Shown here: piece after piece, positions 5,313 through 5,510 of the stretch
Numbering within the stretch: position 1 is the stretch's first letter
Layout: each line of letters starts with the position of its first letter
Source: an uncultured Clostridia bacterium
GTDB lineage: Bacteria > Bacillota > Clostridia > Peptostreptococcales > Anaerovoracaceae
NCBI GenBank assembly: GCA_934277495.1
Contig: CAKQUI010000129.1
Span: 1-5,510, forward strand
DNA: 5,510 nucleotides
Direction: 5' to 3'
The notes under the pieces: model-generated
The model's database searches: none
Seen by the model: only the letters and a program-made list of their open reading frames with translations
Told to the model about the DNA's origin: nothing
Position numbers and translations under genes: made by a program

Positions 5313-5510
5313 TCACAATGTCATATCCATGATATCGTCCACCGGTATCTCTCTGCCGTCTGCCATGATGATCTGCCGCCTGCGTGTGTCCAGTCTGCTG
5401 ACTTTTCCCGATACGGTCACATACTCTCCACCGGATTTGCGGCTGTCGGGGCGGAAGTATGTTATCTTCACGTCTGCGATGTCGCCTGGCCGGTTCATGA
5501 TGGTCTGCAG
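5313..5510 (-). CDS. YolD-like family protein, 5' end outside window
   Basis: The frame is open to the window edge. ATG 5498 is probably internal, because the family pattern starts farther upstream. The visible 65 C-terminal residues match the YolD-like layout as I know it: an ITYF strand, a GGEYVTVSGKV strand, a SRLDTRRRQIIMADG hairpin, and the ending IPVDDIMDM. Family members are about 100-120 residues, so close to half is missing. YolD-like proteins are poorly understood. In Bacillus they sit beside Y-family (UvrX/ImuB-type) translesion polymerases and are damage-induced. Such a polymerase gene may therefore lie just right of this window. The Nudix gene follows 34 bases downstream with its own strong ribosome-binding site. 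Assignment rests on motif recall and not on a profile search. Confidence 0.72.
   Translation of the reverse strand: MQTIMNRPGDIADVKITYFRPDSRKSGGEYVTVSGKVSRLDTRRRQIIMADGREIPVDDIMDMTL

Overview
The window looks like chromosomal DNA of an anaerobic low-to-moderate-GC Firmicute, most likely a member of the Clostridia. The grounds are strong AGGAGG-type ribosome-binding sites, a YolD-like protein, a clostridial-style CysK-like enzyme (GGSIKTR / TSGNQGI motifs) and a membrane-anchored XRE regulator. This placement is inferred from gene content only. No rRNA, tRNA, CRISPR array, insertion sequence or origin is visible.

Layout. Bases 1-1125 (+) hold the 3' part of an AMP-forming acyl-CoA synthetase-type gene that began before the window. 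It is followed by a 175-base gap with a weak hairpin, a candidate promoter overlaid by two interlocking palindromes, and a strong Shine-Dalgarno that does not sit well with any start codon. Then comes a predicted lipoprotein gene (1301-2176, +). Bases 2177-3768 are an AT-rich island holding a divergent pair: a small secreted protein (2238-2759, -) and an XRE-type regulator with one transmembrane segment (2959-3573, +). The 199-base divergent region between them contains a perfect 15-bp inverted repeat. A 195-base gene-free stretch with several potential stems closes the island. From 3769 to the end everything reads on the minus strand: a YolD-like gene entering from the right edge (5313-5510), a Nudix hydrolase (4871-5278) 34 bases downstream of it, and a CysK-like PLP enzyme (3769-4698) that appears to have its own promoter.

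How the parts may work together. The YolD-Nudix pair is close enough to be one operon. YolD-like genes are commonly adjacent to Y-family DNA polymerase genes, so a DNA-damage-tolerance operon may continue to the right of the window. The secreted protein and the membrane-anchored regulator form a self-contained unit of clearly different base composition. A plausible reading is an acquired module in which the regulator senses an envelope or extracellular state and controls the divergent gene. This pair is the best candidate here for something undescribed. The CysK-like enzyme carries two active-site substitutions (Thr to Gln in the TSGNTG loop, Ala to Asp in the GIGAG loop), which raises the possibility of a cysteine-degrading or otherwise altered activity instead of standard cysteine synthesis.
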